From: Emydura subglobosa
Taxonomy: Eukaryota > Chordata > Testudines > Chelidae
NCBI GenBank assembly: GCA_007922225.1
Contig: ML679969.1
Span: forward strand, 20,230,932 to 20,294,931
Direction of reading: 5' to 3'
DNA: 64,000 bases
Part shown: piece after piece, positions 34,670 to 45,828 of the stretch
Numbering within the stretch: the stretch's first letter is position 1
How the letters are laid out: every line of letters starts with the position of its first letter
Made by a program: the position numbers and the translations under genes
The notes under the pieces: model-generated
Told to the model about the DNA's origin: nothing
Databases searched by the model: none
What the model saw: the letters and a program-made list of their open reading frames with translations, nothing else

Positions 34670-34951
34670 TTACCTCATTACAAGAAGTAATTGTCACTGT
34701 TCACACATTCTCACCTTCTAATCAATGGTTGTGAATAGGCCTCAAATACTCCGACTGAATGGACTTTGTTTATATCTATCTTCCTCATTGTTGTTCCTTA
34801 CCCTTAGATGTATATATAGACTTCCTATCTGATCTCTATTCCTTACATCTGATGAAGTGGGTTACAGCCCATGAAAGCTTATGCCTGCAGAAATTAAATT
34901 TGTTAGTCTTTAAAGTGCTACAGGACTTTTGTTGTTTTTTCAGGTGAATAA

Positions 34952-35797
34952 GTGTGTGTTGAACTGAGCCTTCAGGCTGGAACTTGCTTTCCTTTATAAA
35001 ATGGATGGTAACCACTGACACTGCCCCATCTAAGTCCATGGAAACCAGGCCTGATTCTCTGACATTCTCCTCTGCCAAAATGGCTTCCTGACACTTGTGA
35101 AGTGCATGGTCGCGGGACAGTTGATGATACAGGGTCTGTCACTTTGTGAAAAGTCACCTCACTTTCTGGAAAGTCATATCTCAGAAATGGCTTGACCAAG
35201 AACCCCCGCCACCCACCTTTGTTCTTCTTTTCTTGAAGACAGCTTGTGCCATAGGCTGTGTGTGGGGGGAAGGATTATGTTTATTCAGGGTGCTATTTGC
35301 TATGGACTTTTACACCTGTCAGTGTTGTGCGAGATCCCTCGCAAATCAACAGCTTGCAGCCTTATGCTTTTCGTAATCACTCTGCATGAACAGTGCCAAT
35401 TGCTTCACCCCGACTCAGTTTACGCAGGTTGGGAAGGCAGCTTTGCTGAACTAGCCCTAAGTGCACCTGGCTAGGTAAGAACCAATTAGCAGAATGAGCT
35501 CAGTTCAAGAATTTAACAGAATCATTCAAATTCAAAGACTTTGTATATGCAGATGAAGCCCACGTACTCCTTAAAGTCCTAAATAGAACTGGCTGAATTA
35601 AAGTCCATAGTGAAATCATCTGGGCTAAGAGACTGTAGCAGAACCAATCCTGTTCAAGGTCACCGTGGAGCTTAGAAATGGCAAGAACATTAAAATTAAT
35701 TTTTTAAACTTGGAAAGGCAGGAAATTCTTGGGTGGGGTTACAGTCCTTACGCTTATTGGAGTGCAATGCTCCTTTCAGTTGGCACACCCCCTGAGA
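34952..35797. other. Unassigned sequence
   Basis: No feature recognised. 'agtcacctcactttctggaaagtca' near 35149 contains short self-repeats only. Confidence 0.4.
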
Positions 35798-36345
35798 CAT
35801 AGAATCATAGAAGATTAGGGTTGGAAGGAACCTCAGGAGGTCAGCTAGTTCAACCCTCTGCTCAGTGCAGGCCCAACCCCAACTAAATCATTGTCAAGCC
35901 ACCCCTTAAAAACCTCTAAGGATGGAGCTTCCACCACCTCCTTAGGTAACCCATTGTAGTTCTTCACCATCCTCCTCGAGAAAAAGTTTTTCTTCATATC
36001 CAACCTAGACCTCCCCCACTGCAACTTGAGACCATTGCTCCTTGTTCTGTCATCTGCTACCACTGAGAACAGCCTAGCTCCATCATCCCTGGAACCCCCT
36101 TCCAGGTAGTTAAAGGCTGCTATCAAATCCCCCCTCATTCTTCTCTTCTGCAGACTAAATAAGCCCAGTTCCCTCATCCTCTCCTCATAAGTCATGTGCC
36201 CCAACCCCCTAGTCACATTCATTGCCCTCCTCTGGACTCTCTTCAATTTGTCCACATCCTTTCTGGACACAATACTCCAGATGTGGCCTCACCAATGCCA
36301 AATGGAGGGGAATAATCACTTCTCTCGATCTGCTGGCAATGCTCC
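35798..36345 (-). mobile_element. CR1 LINE, 5'-truncated, antisense
   Basis: The plus strand starts with the antisense CR1 tail 'atagaatcatagaagatt' and 'aggaggtcagctagttcaac'. The minus-strand ORF 35845-36270 (141 codons) reads '[20 protein letters not shown]', '[18 protein letters not shown]' and 'PKEVVEAPSLEVFKGWLDND', the CR1 ORF2 C-terminus. It matches the copies at 46.1 and 48.6 kb closely. It is truncated at about 36345 by incomplete reverse transcription and so is dead on arrival. Confidence 0.93.
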
Positions 36346-39300
36346 AGCAACCATCCCAACTTGAAAGGGAGGAAGGGCCCTGGCAAGCCATAGGGTCCGA
36401 AGAAGTGTCTGCTCCTCCCTGCATAACATGGAGCTAGGGGAAGCTTTGTGCGTCCCTTTGCCACAGCGCCCCCCACAGTTCACACAACATTGTGCAGCTC
36501 CGCATTACCCACCGCCAGCCAGTACATAACAGGCACCTGTGAGCCTACTGAGATTAGTACCTCATCATTTTGTGCCTTTGCCTTTTTTATTGCTCTGGGT
36601 CACTAATTGCAGGGTGTTAGCATTAGAATTACAGGTTCCCTCTGTTCCTAAATAATGATGTCAAATGCGCTGAAGATCTTCCCTTGTATATGCTATCCAC
36701 TCACTCCTGCGACCACCTGACACCTTTCCTCCTGTGCCAACCATGCACCACCTTCTTCCACTCCAAAATTACATCTGCAAAATAATCATTCCAGGCTGTG
36801 GAACAGTATCTCAAGGCAGGAGCTTGGAATACTGAACACTAAACTGGCCAATGCATTTGAAAATGTACCGGAGGGTTTGGTTAGGTATGAGTGGAGAGGT
36901 CTTTTCCATCTGTAATTCCTATGATGGCATGATTCCTTGGTCTTAATGCAATGTTTAATACTACTGACAGTACTATAAACATTACAATGGTATCTTTAAC
37001 CCTCCCCTTCCTCTCATTTCACTCCTGATGAGTAATTGTTCTTTGGGGCAGCTGTGCCTTGGACAATAGCATGTTCCTTTTTGAGACAAAACGGTAAAAG
37101 CGATTAAATGATGTACTTGTCACATCTGTGCTGAGTGACATCCACCTTTGAATCCTTCCCTGGCTGCTTGCCCGTCTGTCTGTCTACATGCTTTGAACAC
37201 TTAATACTGGGCTCTACTCAAATGTTTGAGAGCCTCCAAGCGAGACATCTTCCTACTTAACAGAAAGCGTCTTTGCCACTCCCCTAGGCCATCCATCTCC
37301 CTCTGCATCTCTGAGCTGCTGCTCATCTGTTAGTGTTGTTCTCAAAACCAACTTGCCCTCTCTCCTGACACCTGGCATCTGCCTGCCAGCCCCTCTGCCA
37401 TGCAGCTTTACCCATTGGTCCTGCCTCTACCCTCACTCCACTGAGCTGCACAGCCGGGCATTTCTCCCTTAGCACTTTGATTACTGTCATTGCATCCTCT
37501 GGGCCTTCCAAAGTTGCTTCTAGCCAAACTCCAGCTTGTTCTAAGATTGTGATGGTAACCAAGAGAAGCAGAGCAAAATGAGCCATTGGTGTGTTGGAAA
37601 TTAGGTCTAACTGGTGGATAGAATAATGAGGGGATGGGCGATTCCACCATGACTTCCCTTTCAGGTCCTCAAAAAGAAACTCATGTGTGGGGGTGGGGTG
37701 GGATGAATCAGCTACCACAATGCTAGCTGATTGAAAGAAGTGAAAGGAACTACCTTCATCATTCTGCCACCCCCATTGTCTCCTGGGACTCCAGATCTTC
37801 TTCATCCTAATCCTGAGATGTTTGCCGGGACCCAGATGACATCAACACCTCCACCAGCATTAGCTAAATCCTTAACACCACCTGGGATGTGAGACTTTGT
37901 CTCTGCTCTCCCACCCCCACAATGTATCCTTTTCCTTCCCTACTTTATTTCTTCTCTTTCCTTTCTCTCTCCTTTTTTCTCCTGTCTAATATGAATCTGG
38001 CTTAGCCGGCCAACACTGCATATTTAGCAACACTGCTATGAGCTCTGACCAAAGAGACAACTAAAAGCAATGCCCTAAATAGTCTGATGCTAGTGCAAGT
38101 TTGCCAGGTCTCGGAGTGACCGTTCAGACTGTGTGCTGGGCCCATATTTCTCCACCAGCGAGGTTGCAAGTAAAACTCAACACGAGAGACAGAAGCTGCA
38201 TTTCCTAGTGCTCCTGTTTTGTGCGTGTTTGTTTTGTTAGGAAATGGGATCGGACTTCAACAACACCGAGAGCTCCAGCCCAGCTCAACTAACAACTTCT
38301 CTTTTCCCCCAAAAGGTCAGTTATTACCGGCTTTGATGCCATTTAAAAGACTGTCATACAAGCTTACAAGGGTTTTTTCCCCTTCTAAAAACTCTCTCCA
38401 GCTGAAAGGAAAGGGGACAAGGGACCTTGCAGTCCCTTCTATCCCTAGGATTCTAAAGGATGTTGTTAAAATGAAAGCCTCATTCAATACTTGACATTTC
38501 AAATGCTTTAACCTTTTCATGCTTTTCCATCTCTTTAATAAGCTGTTAACAGGCTGTTTAATGGTGTGTTTGCCATGGAGCGAAGCAGGCTGAGGTCTCC
38601 CCAAATCTTGTTTAACACTGCTTAATGCTGGACAGTGACTGGGTCATGTTATCACCTTTGACTTTTTGGGTCACTTGGGGCCAAGTCCTAGTCCAGCAGG
38701 CCAGGATAAAGTTTCCTAGCAAGCTGGTGGTGAGAGAAGGGGAGTTTAGATACTGATGCTACCTGCTCAGCCAAGCTGAGTGTGGAGTCAAACCAGGCCC
38801 TGGGGCTTTGCACCACTGTGACAAATGGGGGCTGTTCAGTGGACGCTGGACAATGTCCCAGCCAGTTCTTCAAAAGGCTTCCCCTTTCCAACTAGCATCA
38901 CTAGTGAGCTGAGTGAATCAACCCCAGCAGATAATAACCTTCTTCCCACTTAGTGCTCACCACCTCCTCCCATTATTTGTTATGCAGAAGTGCTTGCTGT
39001 GAATGGATTACACAAGTTCTCTGCGAATATCACTATTTGCACTATTGCTTAGTTGTGATAGGGTAGATAAGTCATTTGGTACTGTTTCTGTTCTCATGGG
39101 TGTGGAAAGCAAACACTGAGGGGGCACACACTTAGCCCAGAAAGTTCATTTCAAGGCCAAAGCAAAGAGAGGTGGAAGCCAGGATTCAGGCGTTTCCCAG
39201 TTCCGTGATGAGCTCTCTGAGCTGGTGCGGCTGGTAATTCCTCAGAGCTGCGTAGCAGAGCTCCAACAAGAAAGGGGCATCTGTTCCAGCAATTCCCATC

Positions 39301-39999
39301 CCTGTCAATCGGGAGGAGTCCTGGTAGCTGGGGAAGGCCAGTGAGAATAGGAAACACAGTATGCAAGTTTCCAATGGGAAATGAGTTATGGCTGATGGCA
39401 AAAATGTGATGGTCAAATGTGGCTCTCTTTTGAAGGAGGGAGAGAGGAAGGAAGGCTACAGCTCCTGTACATCCATTCTCCAGAGTGAGAGGAGAAAGCC
39501 AAATGTTATGTCTCAGCATCCATCTCCATGAGTCGCTTTGGCTGCCAAAGCTGCAATTGGGGACACTGGCCCTTTAAAATGTGGGATAAAAGATGTAAAT
39601 GAGAAGTGGACACAAAAATTAGTAGAGCAGAAGACTCCAAATGATGCAGAGCTAATTCCTTAAGTGTAAGACTGGCTGCCAGTGCCACAGCCCTGATCCA
39701 ATTACAGCACCCCTGAGCCAAAGGGAGGAGGGCAGACGGCTGGAGCTTGGACATTCTCTGCTCTCTATGCTCATTCCCCCTGGACACCTGCCATGATCCC
39801 TGGGGCTCCCCCGTCTCCAGGGCAGGCCTTGCCCCCCAGACATTAGTTTGCAATGTGGGTTCCTGGGGCCTAACCTTGGCTTCTGATTTGGTCCCTCCGG
39901 TGACAAGGCCTGGTGGCCAGGGTTGCAGGCTGGCTGTACCACACATCCCCTGAAGATCAGCCTCTGCCGCTGCGCCCACCTCACAAGGAAAAGATGGGG
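36346..39999. other. Unassigned sequence
   Basis: No gene is recognised. The 160-codon minus-strand ORF at 37323-37805 and the AT-rich stretch 38310-38560 carry no known motif. Confidence 0.4.
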
Positions 40000-40515
40000 G
40001 AAGTTTTTTAATATACTTTTATTGGTCTGTAAATTTCGTTTCTCTCCCCACTGGCTTGGATCGATGTTTGCAGTTTATCGAAGTCCCAGGCACACAGATT
40101 AAATCCTCTCCCTCTATTACACGAGATGGGTTTTTATTCTCCTTCTGATTGCTGGGAAATAAACACAGCACAAGCAGGGAGGGGAGGGCTGGCGAACCAA
40201 TTTCAGACCTGTTTATTCCCTGCTAACCTCAGAGCCATTAAACAAGTCACCTGCTCTGGAAATTGGCTTTGCCCCTTCCCTCTCTCTCCTTTCATCCTCG
40301 CCTCCTCCCTCTTCACTCAGTCCTCCCCCCTGTCCCCTTTCATCATTCCTCCTTTCCTCTCCTTTTTCTTCCCCTCCCTTGCCCTGCCTGCTCCCCTCTT
40401 CCTCCCCATTAGTTGTAGTAGAACAATAATAATTAGGCAGAGCAGCCTCTAACACAATTGTTTCAGCCTGAGCAGGCAATTAGGGCAGGCAGTGAGGCTA
40501 ATGAAGGGTGCAGCC
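40000..40515. promoter_or_regulatory. Enhancer-like AT-rich islands
   Basis: The segment 40005-40260 is AT-rich without repeat signature. The segment 40405-40510 has 'aacaataataattaggc', a palindromic SOX-like 'acaattgt', 'ggcaattaggg' and 'gctaatgaagg' (homeodomain-type cores), between GC- and CT-rich sequence. This suggests a regulatory element. No conservation evidence is available. Confidence 0.3.
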
Positions 40516-41334
40516 ACGGCTCCCTCCCCGCCCTGCTGCTTGCCCCCTCCATACCTTTCCCTACACTGGGCAGAGCCTCCCTCGTGGGTTGCACTTTCAC
40601 ACGCAGCAAGGGGCTGGCAGGCAGTGCAGCCCCCAGGCCATGGAGAGAAGCTGGGAGTAGCTGGGGAGACAGGAGCTGTGCAGTAAGCGAAGGGTGATGA
40701 AAGGAGCCGGGAACTGCGGGGCTGAAAACAGGGCTGAGCTTTGCTGAGCTGTGGCGAGGGAACTCGTCTCCAGAATGAAAGCGACAGGCCGTGTGCATTC
40801 CCAGGAGCCGTGGGGCCTTCCGCACATGCACCAAAGAGTGGGGTGTGCTCCTCGCACCGACAGTGACACTCAGTCCCCCTGCCCACTGCCTGTCCCCCAC
40901 ACAGCAATGGGCCACCAACTGCTCCGGACTGCCTCACGCAAGGCCAGCCCAGGAGGGTGCCACCATAATGGCTGCTCCTTGGGGCAAGCTCCAGGGCAGC
41001 TGCAGAGCCTGGCCTGGCTAGTCTGCCATTCCTTCAACCACTGCCGTCCCTGGGGCCCAGCAGCCGCTGTAAAATAGCCATGCAACTTTCCTGTGAAGGC
41101 AGCAGAGTTCTAGGAAACTTGTTACTCTTCTGCATGGAGCTGTCCGCTCCGAGTGCGAGGGGAGCACGGAGCCCTCCCACAGTGACCAGAACAGGGAGGC
41201 CAGACAGGCACCAGCCAGGCAACTCAGTGGCTCCCTGCCTGGAGCCCGATAGCCTGCTCCATGGCATACTCCCACCCAGCACCTGCCAGGGCCAGGCCAG
41301 GGCAGCCTGCAGGCTCCAGCCAGTTACCACATAG
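40516..41334. other. Unassigned GC-rich sequence
   Basis: ORFs on both strands up to 162 codons overlap heavily and show only Pro/Ala/Cys-rich composition. No CpG island of promoter quality is evident by eye. Confidence 0.4.
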
Positions 41335-41650
41335 CAGTCAGGAGACGAGTAGCGGGGTCAGGACGCCAGGGAGTCAGGGCCTGGCACCAGGAGACAAAAG
41401 CAGGCAAGTAGAAGAGTCGAGGATGAACCAGGGGCAGGAGCCGGAGTCTAGGGCCCACAGAAAGGCAAGGTCTGGAGCAGAAGCAAGCAGGCATCTGCAC
41501 CACTGCTCAGACAGCTCCCCTGCTGGCTTCCTGCTTTACATAACACCATGAGCCAGTCAGTGGGCTGGGGGCACCAACACTCAGGCCCTGCTGAATGGTA
41601 CTTTCTTCAGTGTCTAGCTTCACAGAGTCCTCCAGCAGAGCCCTGCCTGA
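41335..41650 (-). mobile_element. Probable 3' LTR of Ty3/gypsy relic
   Basis: It lies directly downstream (minus strand) of the pol relic. It shares composition and phrase order with the LTRs at 56.7 and 58.9 kb: on the plus strand 'ggggcaggagccggagtct' compares with 'aaggaccaggaac'-type runs, and 'ggcttcctgctttacataa' compares with 'aacttcctgc' upstream of a TATA-like motif. Exact termini are not fixed. Confidence 0.5.
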
Positions 41651-43160
41651 GCTTCCAATGGTAATGTGGAAGTGTCAGCAGCCCAGCTCCCCTGTGGCCC
41701 CAGGTTCCAGTCCTGCAGGATGATGCCAGTCCAGGCTTGTCTGGCCCAGGTGACTCCTATGGAACTTCCCCACCAGCTGAAGGGTGTTGAGGTGGGAAGC
41801 AGGTTCCCAAAGGTGCTCCTTGAGACTGTAGCCTTCCCAGTCCATCAGCTACTACAGACATCCAGCGGGAAGAGAGGATAACATGCACTTTGTACTCTTT
41901 GTGGGGTGGTATGTGATGAATGGGGATACACAGACATCCCATAACTAGAGCCCTATGCACCAGAAGCAAGAGGTAACCTGTGGGCCTTGGCTTGAAAGTA
42001 GGTGGTCTAGAAGTGTGTGGAGACAAACCAGGGCCTGCATCAGGAATGTGGGTGAGGGCAGGTGCTGGCAGAGAATGAAGGGGCCATTTTAGTCAGATGG
42101 TCCATGACTGTTCAGACTACTGTATGGCCACTGGATGCTGGGAGCTCCGCAATGACGTCTAGACTGATGGCAGACCCAGGACAACCCGGGGTCTGCAGGG
42201 GTACTGAGGGGTTTGGTCTAGAGCTCCTTGGTACGTCACAGCATCACAGGAATCCATGTCAGCTTGGACTTTGGCCCACACCTGGCAATGGAGCATCATG
42301 GCACAGTCACAGCGCCTCCAGTCAGGGATACCCCAGGGAGACATATATGCCCTTGAAGTGTTATTCCATCCCGCGTGAAATGCTGCATCTTAGCACCTAA
42401 CGTTATACACGGTGTTCCTCTTCTTTCAAGGTGCACTGGGTGAAAGGGACTTGGTTTTGATGATTTCAGCATTGACAAAGTTGCTAGGTGTGAGGGGGTG
42501 GTGTGGATCAGAAGTAGGTTCCACATTATCCTGATAGTATTGCCCCGTGCATGATAGAGCATTGGTTTTCTCACTTCAGTTTCCCAGGCAGTAGATAATT
42601 CTAAACTCAAAACAAGAGAAAGATAAAGCCCGCCTTAACTGTCTCTGGTTTCACGTTTGGGCCTTGCAGAGGTACTCAAGGTAGAGTAAAAACCTGCGGC
42701 AGGTGCTGAGCTCCCTCAATGTAGTGATGGGATTCGTCAATGAAGATTTGACTGTAAGCAGCTCCTTGTCCAATATGTCTTAGTTCATCTCTGCGGGGTG
42801 AGGCTCTGAAAGTAGAATGCACAAGGGTGCAGAACTGACTGGGGTCCGAGATGCTGTGAGAATACCAGTCCAAGGGCCAGAGTGGACGCATCTTCTTCCA
42901 TTATAAATGGGTGAGTTGGGTCATGGTGTGCCTGTATTGGGGGCTGTGGTGAAGGCAGTCTTGAGCTGGGCTTCAGGTGACTAAGTGAAGTGAATGGCTT
43001 TATGAAGGAGGGAGGTCAGGGATTCTATTTGGTCAGAGAAGTAGGAGATGAATTGCCTATAAAAATTCACAAATCCCAGGAAGCACTGAAGTTCTCAGAA
43101 GGCCGTGGCGCTGTCCAGTTTTGCAGATAGTTTCCTCTTTCTGTGAGTCCACTCTTACTG
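41651..43160 (-). pseudogene. Ty3/gypsy pol relic: RT end, RNase H, integrase, chromodomain
   Basis: On the minus strand the reading passes through several frames. 43145-43020 gives 'LQCFLGFVNFYRQFISYFSD', the conserved RT-to-RNase H connection of Ty3/gypsy pol. 42890-42680 gives 'ESHHYIEGAQHLPQVFT', the RNase H block usually read as HYLEGA..pVqVfTDH. 42420-42060 is decayed integrase. 41865-41775 in another frame gives 'WEGYSLKEHLWEPASHL', the chromodomain of chromovirus-type integrases. In life this polyprotein copies element RNA and integrates the DNA. Frameshifts, stops and loss of the RT catalytic core and upstream gag make it inert. The upstream (higher-coordinate) side stops where the CR1 at 43160 begins. 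Confidence 0.8.
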
Positions 43161-43239
43161 CATGATCTCACCCCTCCACCCTAAAACCCCCCTCACAGCC
43201 ATCGCTCCCACTCACCAATACCATGCCATCTCATGCCCA

Positions 43240-43690
43240 ACCCCACCACCTCCTGCCCAGTGTGCATGTGGTGCAAGCAGCTCATGGCGCTCAGAGACCA
43301 AGTTTGGACTCTTGAGACCAGACCAGCTAAACTGGAGGAGTGAAGGGAGACAGAGAGGTAAATAGACATGACTGTCCAGGGCACCATAGAGCGGCTCCAT
43401 CCCCGCTATGACAGCCTCTGTGCTGCTGAGGAGGATGAATGTCTTAGGGAAGGAGAACATCAGGCTAGAGGGGAAGGAAACGATCTCATGGTTGGGACCT
43501 ACAGTTGCCATGGTTCCTCTCGCACTGAGGATACCTCTCTGGGGGGTGGGAACCCCTGTTATTAGGAAGAGACAGGTAATAGTAATTGGGGATTTGATTG
43601 TTAGAAATACAGATAGTTGGCTTTGCGATGACCAGGAAAGCCGCATGGTGACTTGCCTGCCAGGTGCAAAGGTTGCAAACATCTAGACAG
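43240..43690 (+). pseudogene. CR1 ORF1 relic: zinc-finger/coiled-coil and esterase-type domain
   Basis: CR1 ORF1 protein binds element RNA, and vertebrate versions carry an SGNH esterase-like domain. One frame gives 'CMWCKQLMALRDQVWTLET' then 'RPAKLEE' (43263-43340), the Cys-containing and heptad part. A second frame (43408-43686) gives 'VIVIGDLIVRNTDSWLCDD' and 'ESRMVTCLPGAKVANI', which match the esterase block usually starting GDSI(I/V)R. The nucleophile Ser position is Leu here, so even without frameshifts the hydrolase would be dead. Frame changes and a stop lie between the domains. Confidence 0.75.
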
Positions 43691-44135
43691 GCTTATGTAC
43701 AGTTCTGGGGAGCAGCCAATGCTCATGGTGCATGCAGGTGTCAGTGACTTACAGAAAGGGAGGAGAGAGATCCTGGAGGCCAAACTTAGGCTGCTAGGTA
43801 AGAGATAAAAGTCCAGGACCTCCTTGGTAGCATTCTCTGCAATGTTTCCAGTTCCACGCTCAGGGCCAGTGAGACAGGCAGAACTGCAGGGTCTCAATGC
43901 ATGGTTGACATGAGGGTTCAGGGAGGAGGGGTTTAGGTTCATTAGGAACTGGGGAACATTTGGGGAAAGGAGGAGCCTAGACAGGAAGGATGGGCTCCAC
44001 CTAAACCAAAATGGAACCAGATTGCTGCTGGCATGTAAAACTGAGATGGTTGAAGAGGAGATTTTAAATTAAGGGCTGGATGAAAGCCGACAGGTGCGGA
44101 GACATGCATGGTTCAGACAGAGACATCCCTTAGGG

Positions 44136-44414
44136 CAGTTTCTCAACCTTTTTGTTCTGGTGACCTCCTCTGGATTTATAGAAAAATCGTGACCCCCACC
44201 CCACCTTACTAGAAAAAATTGCAACCCCCTACCATAAGTTCAGTGCTTCGGGGCTTTAGCCTCACAGGGTGTCGGGCTGAAACATATAAATTAGTTTCAT
44301 GGGGCCCCTGTGGTATGGAGCCCCAGACAACTGCCCTGCTTCCTGCCCCCTAATACCAACCCTGCTTGTGACCCACCTAAACCCATCCCACCAGCCCCAG
44401 GCTGAGAAACTCCG
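44136..44414. mobile_element. hAT-like MITE inside CR1
   Basis: Ends CAGTTTCTCAACC and GGCTGAGAAACTCCG are near-inverted repeats. The flanks 'ccttaggg' (44128-44135) and 'ccttagga' (44415-44422) match at 7 of 8 bases, consistent with a hAT 8-bp duplication. Removing it restores continuous CR1 text ('acatcccttaggaaagg'). No coding capacity. Confidence 0.75.
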
Positions 44415-44724
44415 CCTTAGGAAAGGATCTGTGAACAGGGATTCCCTATAGCCTAGTAAAGAAGAGAGGCCAGAAGCTGATAAAGTACAAGCAGGATCTG
44501 AAGAGAAACAGGCAAATGAAAAAGCATCCCATTCAGTTACATCACATACATGCAGGCCACTAAACACTGAGAAATTGTACAAGTGCTCGTACACAAATGC
44601 TAGAAATCTAACTGCTAAGACGGGTGAACTTGAGTGCCCAATATAAAAAGAAGAGGGTGACATAACAGCCATCACAGGAACTTGGTCAAATGATCATAAT
44701 CAGTGAGACACAGTAATACCAGAG

Positions 44725-45828
44725 TGTCATGGGATCCACTCACCTCATGTAGTGCCTCCTCCTGGTGGCTCTGGGTACTAGCTCTTGTCAGGCACTGTCC
44801 CCCTCTGGCAGTGTCTCTACCCATCATCTCTTTCACCCTGCAGCCCCTCTTGCTCCCAGAGCTGCACCGTCCTGTCAATGGCGTGGCCTCCGGCTAGGTG
44901 ACTAAAGTCCCTCCCTTCCGGGGAATTCACAGTCCTTCTGGATCAGCTGGCTGGCTGGCGTCTCCAACACCCTGCACTATTACCAGTGGTTGGTGGGCCT
45001 GAGCCGGATTTAAGGGCAGGCAACCCAGACTACCCCCGGGGTGCCCAGCTTAGAGGGCTCTGGGCTTGTGGTGCTGTTTTTGTTGTTAGCAACAAAAGGG
45101 AAAATAGAATGTTTGAAGTAAAATGTTTCAGGTATTCCATAGGCGGATTCATTTTCCATGAACCTCCTAGAATGTCATCAGCCAGGCCCTGGCGGGTATA
45201 AATGAGGCAGGGTGTCGCTGTTCAGTCAAGGAGAGATAAGAACGAAGTGAAGTGAAGTGAAGTGAGAGCCCAGCTGTGATATTGTGAACCTTGTGTTCAC
45301 AATGTTTTATTGTGTCATTGTGAAAGTGTACATGTTTTAAGACTTGAAGAGTGGAAGTCATGAAATGGGCTATAAATGCAATAAAAAATGAGGTATTCAA
45401 AAGTTTAACAAATGGGTGGGACGGGGTGCTGAAGATGTTCCTTGCCTGGGGCACCATTTGGTGTAGGGTCAGCCCTGAAAGAGGAGCGGGGTTCCAGCCC
45501 AGGGACCCTATAACAAGTAGCCAAGGTCTTTACGGCCCTACCCCTTGCTGTGTTTCCCTGGGCTTCTTTCTACTTATCTGGCTTTCTCCTCTTTCTGGGC
45601 TTGCCAGCCAAAGCCCCCTCCTCCCAGGGAGTGCCTGTAGTTACTTCCTTACAGCTCTTGCTGCTCACAGCTGCTGGCTACAGGACCCTCCTGTTCCTGC
45701 CCAGCTCAGCCCATTCCCAATTAGTCGCCTGCTCCCTGTCTCTTTCTTCAGGTGCAACCTGGGCAGTTACTTGTCCTGTCTCACCACTTCAACCCCTCCA
45801 GGCCTTGTGTGGGGTAGGGAGCCCATCA
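44725..45828. mobile_element. TG...CA insertion (LTR-like) inside CR1, itself interrupted
   Basis: Starts TGTCATGGGATCC and ends GGGAGCCCATCA, imperfectly inverted ends. The flanks 'taccagag' (44717-44724) and 'tacaggg' (45829-45835) look like a decayed target duplication. The CR1 endonuclease region continues seamlessly on either side ('cagtaatacc' then 'gggtataaaatatctagg'). The outer parts (44725-44995, 45490-45828) recall a turtle solo-LTR-type repeat from memory. No coding motif is present. Confidence 0.6.
44996..45480. mobile_element. Inner element within the 44.7-45.8 kb insertion
   Basis: Ends 'gagccggatttaagggcagg' and 'gtgtagggtcagccct' recall hAT-like MITEs of the CAGGGC(C/T)G type. 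The inside is AT-richer than its surroundings, with a four-copy GAAGT run (45245-45264) and a TATA-like 'ggtataaatgagg' (45197). Target duplication was not found, so boundaries are approximate. Confidence 0.4.

Larger units (their letters stand above)
33772..34939 (+). mobile_element. Penelope-like element, fold-back (two inverted partial copies)
   Basis: The element consists of two head-to-head 3' parts of one Penelope-like retroelement. The right, plus-strand copy (34243-34939) has the linker, GIY-YIG domain and 3' terminus. The left copy (34242 down to 33772, minus strand) has the linker and the 3' terminus but lacks the GIY-YIG region. The arms pair over 'cactaacccaggaacctatccctgc', 'atcaatggttgtgaataggcctc', and 'gcccatgaaagcttatgcctgcag'. 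A 12-bp target duplication with one mismatch flanks the whole, so the inverted unit seems to have inserted as one piece. The reverse transcriptase core is absent from both copies. Confidence 0.85.

Noticed and set aside
33772..34939. Ordinary LTR retrotransposon with inverted LTRs
   Set aside because: The GIY-YIG and linker cysteine motifs, and inverted rather than direct termini, identify a Penelope-like element instead.
37323..37805. 160-codon minus-strand ORF with a hydrophobic stretch
   Set aside because: The segment 'FALLLLVTITILEQAGVWL' looks membrane-like, but no start context, splice sites or family resemblance were seen.
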